Shown: positions 6,775-8,453 of the stretch, piece by piece
Layout: every line of letters starts with the position of its first letter
How positions within the stretch are numbered: the stretch's first letter is position 1
DNA from: an uncultured Eubacteriales bacterium
GTDB taxonomy: Bacteria; Bacillota; Clostridia; Oscillospirales; Acutalibacteraceae
Assembly (NCBI GenBank): GCA_900317215.1
Contig: ONFW01000014.1
Coordinates: 1 to 8,453 of the forward strand
Length of the DNA stretch: 8,453 nt
Direction of reading: 5' to 3'
Notes under the pieces: model-generated
What the model was told of the DNA's origin: nothing
Database searches by the model: none
Seen by the model: only the letters and a program-made list of their open reading frames with translations
Made by a program: the position numbers and the translations under genes

Positions 6775-6823
6775 AAAGGACTGACCCAAGGCTTAATTGA
6801 CCTGAGTCAGTCCTTTGATTTTT
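6775..6823 (+). terminator. Strong bidirectional Rho-independent terminator
   Basis: The perfect 11-base arms AAAGGACTGAC (6775-6785) and GTCAGTCCTTT (6806-6816) enclose a 20-base loop that can pair further (AGG with CCT). They are followed by GATTTTT. On the other strand the hairpin is followed by TTTTTCT, so it can also stop minus-strand transcripts. It lies 42 bases after the glycohydrolase/macrodomain stop and closes the MATE unit. Confidence 0.88.
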
Positions 6824-6828
6824 GAGAA

Positions 6829-6868
6829 AAGCTCCTGGAGAGGATCCGGGTGACATTCTCCGTAGCTT
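6829..6868 (-). terminator. Possible hairpin terminator for the Nudix transcript
   Basis: The arms AAGCT...AGCTT (6829-6833, 6864-6868) and GGAGA...TCTCC (6837-6841, 6857-6861) form a two-part stem with a small internal loop and a 15-base apical loop. On the minus strand it ends in AGCTTTTCTC, a short T-run, about 125 bases past the Nudix stop. The run is weak, and the stronger bidirectional terminator lies just beyond, so this may be only a structured 3' end. Confidence 0.3.
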
Positions 6869-6901
6869 AAAACCGTTTCCTATTCATCATTCTCTGTATG
6901 C

Positions 6902-6930
6902 TTGACTGTTAATTGCTCTATTATTATACA
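6902..6930 (+). promoter_or_regulatory. Orphan promoter-like sequence pointing into the convergent Nudix gene
   Basis: TTGACT (6902-6907) and TATACA (6925-6930) are spaced by 17 bases on the plus strand, each one mismatch from consensus. It lies after the MATE-unit terminator and faces the 3' end of the minus-strand Nudix gene. No plus-strand gene follows, so a transcript would be antisense or a small RNA. No terminator for it was found, and chance occurrence in AT-rich spacer DNA is quite possible. Confidence 0.3.
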
Positions 6931-6992
6931 GGCCTGTCAGACCTATGGCTGATAGACAGTTCATCTCTCTGTTTCAGAATCGGGAGCTTATT

Positions 6993-7469
6993 TTAAACAA
7001 GTATATTATTTCCGTCAAGCACTGCCGAGATAAGCTTTTTGTGCTGATAATGCAGCTTTAGCGAAAAGAAGGGTCTGTCCTCCTGCATAAGGCGCAGAAA
7101 TATCCTGTCACCCTCCCATGACGGAAGCTCGTTGACAGCGATTTCCTTATCCACCCAGAGAAGCTCTCCCTCGCTGCAGTCCGTCAGCTCCCCGGTAAAG
7201 CCGTCTGCGCTGTAAAGGAACATATACTCATACCAGTCTCCTTCCGAAAAGCTGACTACGCCTCTCATGCGGTAAGACGTAAGTGTAAGACCGGTTTCCT
7301 CCTTCACCTCGCGCAAAACACATTCCTCAGGACTTTCACCTTCTTCAAAATGACCGCCCACTCCCATATAGAGATCCTTTGAGGGATCGTTTTTCTTTTT
7401 GGTGCGGTGCATCATCAGATATTTTCCGTCCTTTTCGATATAACAATGAGTCGTCAGCTCTGGCTCCAT
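6993..7469 (-). CDS. Nudix hydrolase, 8-oxo-dGTP diphosphatase (MutT)-like
   Basis: A soluble enzyme that hydrolyses a nucleoside diphosphate linked to another group. The Nudix box GX5EX7REUXEEXGU is perfect at residues 39-61 (G39, E45, R53, E54, E57, E58, G60). The surrounding HRTKKKNDPSKDLYMGVGGHF and the late SWEGDRIF match the short MutT-like Firmicute group usually labelled 8-oxo-dGTP diphosphatase, which cleanses oxidised nucleotides; the true substrate is unproven. The start was moved to ATG 7469 (158 residues) because GGAGG (7482-7478) stands eight bases upstream. The longer reading from 7484 has no Shine-Dalgarno and would itself contain this GGAGG. The gene follows the acyltransferase stop by 78 bases with no obvious terminator, so it may be co-transcribed. 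Convergent with the MATE unit. Confidence 0.9.
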   Translation of the reverse strand: MEPELTTHCYIEKDGKYLMMHRTKKKNDPSKDLYMGVGGHFEEGESPEECVLREVKEETGLTLTSYRMRGVVSFSEGDWYEYMFLYSADGFTGELTDCSEGELLWVDKEIAVNELPSWEGDRIFLRLMQEDRPFFSLKLHYQHKKLISAVLDGNNILV

Positions 7470-7547
7470 AAACAATACCTCCATGTTTGTTGCTTCTTTA
7501 TATAACAGCTCAGCGTTTTCAGGGGCGGCAGAGCTCTTAATTACTCG

Positions 7548-8453
7548 TCAGACTCTTTCACTGGTGCATATCCTCATCTCTCCGTTGACCGTGAGCACAC
7601 CGCACGTTTTTTTCATTGCAGGTGAAGCCGGAGGAATGAATAATGCCGATGATATGGTTCCGCTGACTAATTTGCCGAGATTCGTCAGGCAGTAGCCCTC
7701 AGGGGCAGAATAATTGAAAAAGCTTTTTCCGATAAATGCAGCCGCCTTGCTGTCAAATGCGCCCTGACTTGCCATAAATGCTGCGTCAAGAACACCGGGA
7801 TCAAGAGCTGCATAGCACTGCAGGACGAGAAACAGCTCTGCAGGCTTCGAAATGATCTGCTGTACACAATCATGTACCTCTCTTGCCCTTGCGAATTCAT
7901 CATTTGACTTTTTCTTTGTCGAAACAGTAAAGGCTGTTGAATAGTTTCCCATAGCTCCCTGTTTATAGACAGGCAGGCGATCTCTCAGGTCACAGGCTAC
8001 TGTCACCTTGTCCGTTTTGTCCTTTATCATCATTCGGGCAACAAGCAGATCGTTTATCGTTATGCCGTTGTCACGGCATTCACTTGTGAGCTTTTTGACC
8101 TCATCTTTTTCTGTTTTATAAATAAAATGGCTGATCTTATCCTTCTGCATATAACTGCTTGCAAATCGGTGATACTGCTCAAGGCTTGGCGGTCTTTGTC
8201 CCTCCTTGCTCCAGCTCTTGTTTGCCTTGTTAACAAGCATTTTGCTTATCATAGGAAGCTTCGAGCCCTTGGGAAGGTCATCGGCTGAGGAAATGAGCTT
8301 TTCCTCAACAGGCTTTGGAGCTGTGCCGCCTGCATACAGCTCAGCAAGCTCCTCGCACAGCCCGAGGGCGCCTCTGCCGTCTGTCAGAAGGTGATGAAAG
8401 ACAAGCAAAAAGCAGGTTTTATAGCCTGATCTCCATACTGTCGCACGGAGCAG
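7548..8453 (-). CDS. Condensation-domain-like acyltransferase, N-terminus beyond the right edge
   Basis: The reading frame is open to the window's last base, so the gene is cut at its 5' end; 301 residues are visible, starting LLRATVWRSGYKTCF. The catalytic motif HHxxxDG (HHLLTDG, visible residues 20-26) is that of CoA- or carrier-protein-dependent acyltransferases: NRPS condensation domains, PapA, wax-ester and alcohol acetyltransferases. Supporting features are TINDLLVA (132-139), ACDLRDRLP with GNYSTAF (153-175) and TNLGKL (257-262), which takes the place of the DFGWG motif of many condensation domains. No adenylation or carrier domain follows, so it is a stand-alone enzyme of the COG4908 kind with unknown acyl donor and acceptor. 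A TTG at 8408 is not a real start, since it would cut away the segment before the active site. Probably 90-130 residues are missing. Confidence 0.82.
   Translation of the reverse strand: MLRATVWRSGYKTCFLLVFHHLLTDGRGALGLCEELAELYAGGTAPKPVEEKLISSADDLPKGSKLPMISKMLVNKANKSWSKEGQRPPSLEQYHRFASSYMQKDKISHFIYKTEKDEVKKLTSECRDNGITINDLLVARMMIKDKTDKVTVACDLRDRLPVYKQGAMGNYSTAFTVSTKKKSNDEFARAREVHDCVQQIISKPAELFLVLQCYAALDPGVLDAAFMASQGAFDSKAAAFIGKSFFNYSAPEGYCLTNLGKLVSGTISSALFIPPASPAMKKTCGVLTVNGEMRICTSERV

Noticed and set aside
3572..6784. AAAGGACTGA occurs both in the MATE leader (3572-3581) and in the terminator (6775-6784), so the terminator's 3' arm could pair with the leader
   Set aside because: Ten-base matches are expected many times by chance in a window this size, and the terminator stem would compete with such pairing.
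6993..8453. Nudix enzyme as an ADP-ribose pyrophosphatase completing an ADP-ribose pathway with the eraser gene
   Set aside because: The residues around its Nudix box fit the short MutT-like group better, and the gene is convergent to, not within, the eraser's transcription unit.

Overview
The window looks like chromosomal DNA from an anaerobic gut Firmicute of the Clostridia, most like Ruminococcus or another Oscillospiraceae/Lachnospiraceae relative. The reasons are strong AGGAGG-type ribosome binding sites, sigma-A-like promoters, mid-range GC, and protein types typical of that group (a CopA whose tail is a CopZ-like domain, a Firmicute-type ADP-ribosylglycohydrolase, a MATE pump, a short MutT-like Nudix). 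This assignment comes from protein style and is not a database match. No insertion sequence, CRISPR array, tRNA, rRNA or phage gene was recognised.

Layout. Positions 1-46 hold a hairpin terminator. 177-2714 (minus) encodes a Cu+-exporting P1B ATPase with an N-terminal metal-binding domain and, unusually, a complete CopZ-like chaperone domain fused at its C-terminus. A divergent control region (2715-2982) separates it from a small plus-strand P-loop protein (2983-3444) that resembles only the ATPase core of DnaA/Hda. A well-formed promoter with two dyads (3517-3571) precedes a plus-strand unit: a MATE efflux pump (3594-4958), then a 562-residue fusion of an ADP-ribosylglycohydrolase and a macrodomain (5045-6733), closed by a strong bidirectional terminator (6775-6823). 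On the minus strand, convergent to that unit, lie a Nudix hydrolase (6993-7469) and, upstream of it, a condensation-domain-like acyltransferase (7548 to the right edge, N-terminus missing).

How the genes fit together. The ATPase and its fused chaperone form one copper-handling module. The MATE pump and the ADP-ribose eraser appear to share one transcript, which would tie drug or metabolite export to reversal of ADP-ribosylation; that functional link is inference. The Nudix and acyltransferase genes may be co-transcribed. I see no single multi-gene defence or biosynthetic system.

The most interesting pattern is that both large fused genes carry, exactly at the domain boundary, an in-frame ATG preceded by a Shine-Dalgarno-like sequence. 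In both, stop codons sit just upstream in another frame, as in a former two-gene junction. Each gene could therefore make a fused protein plus a free C-terminal domain (CopZ-like chaperone of 69 residues; macrodomain of 173 residues). The copper case is the stronger one.
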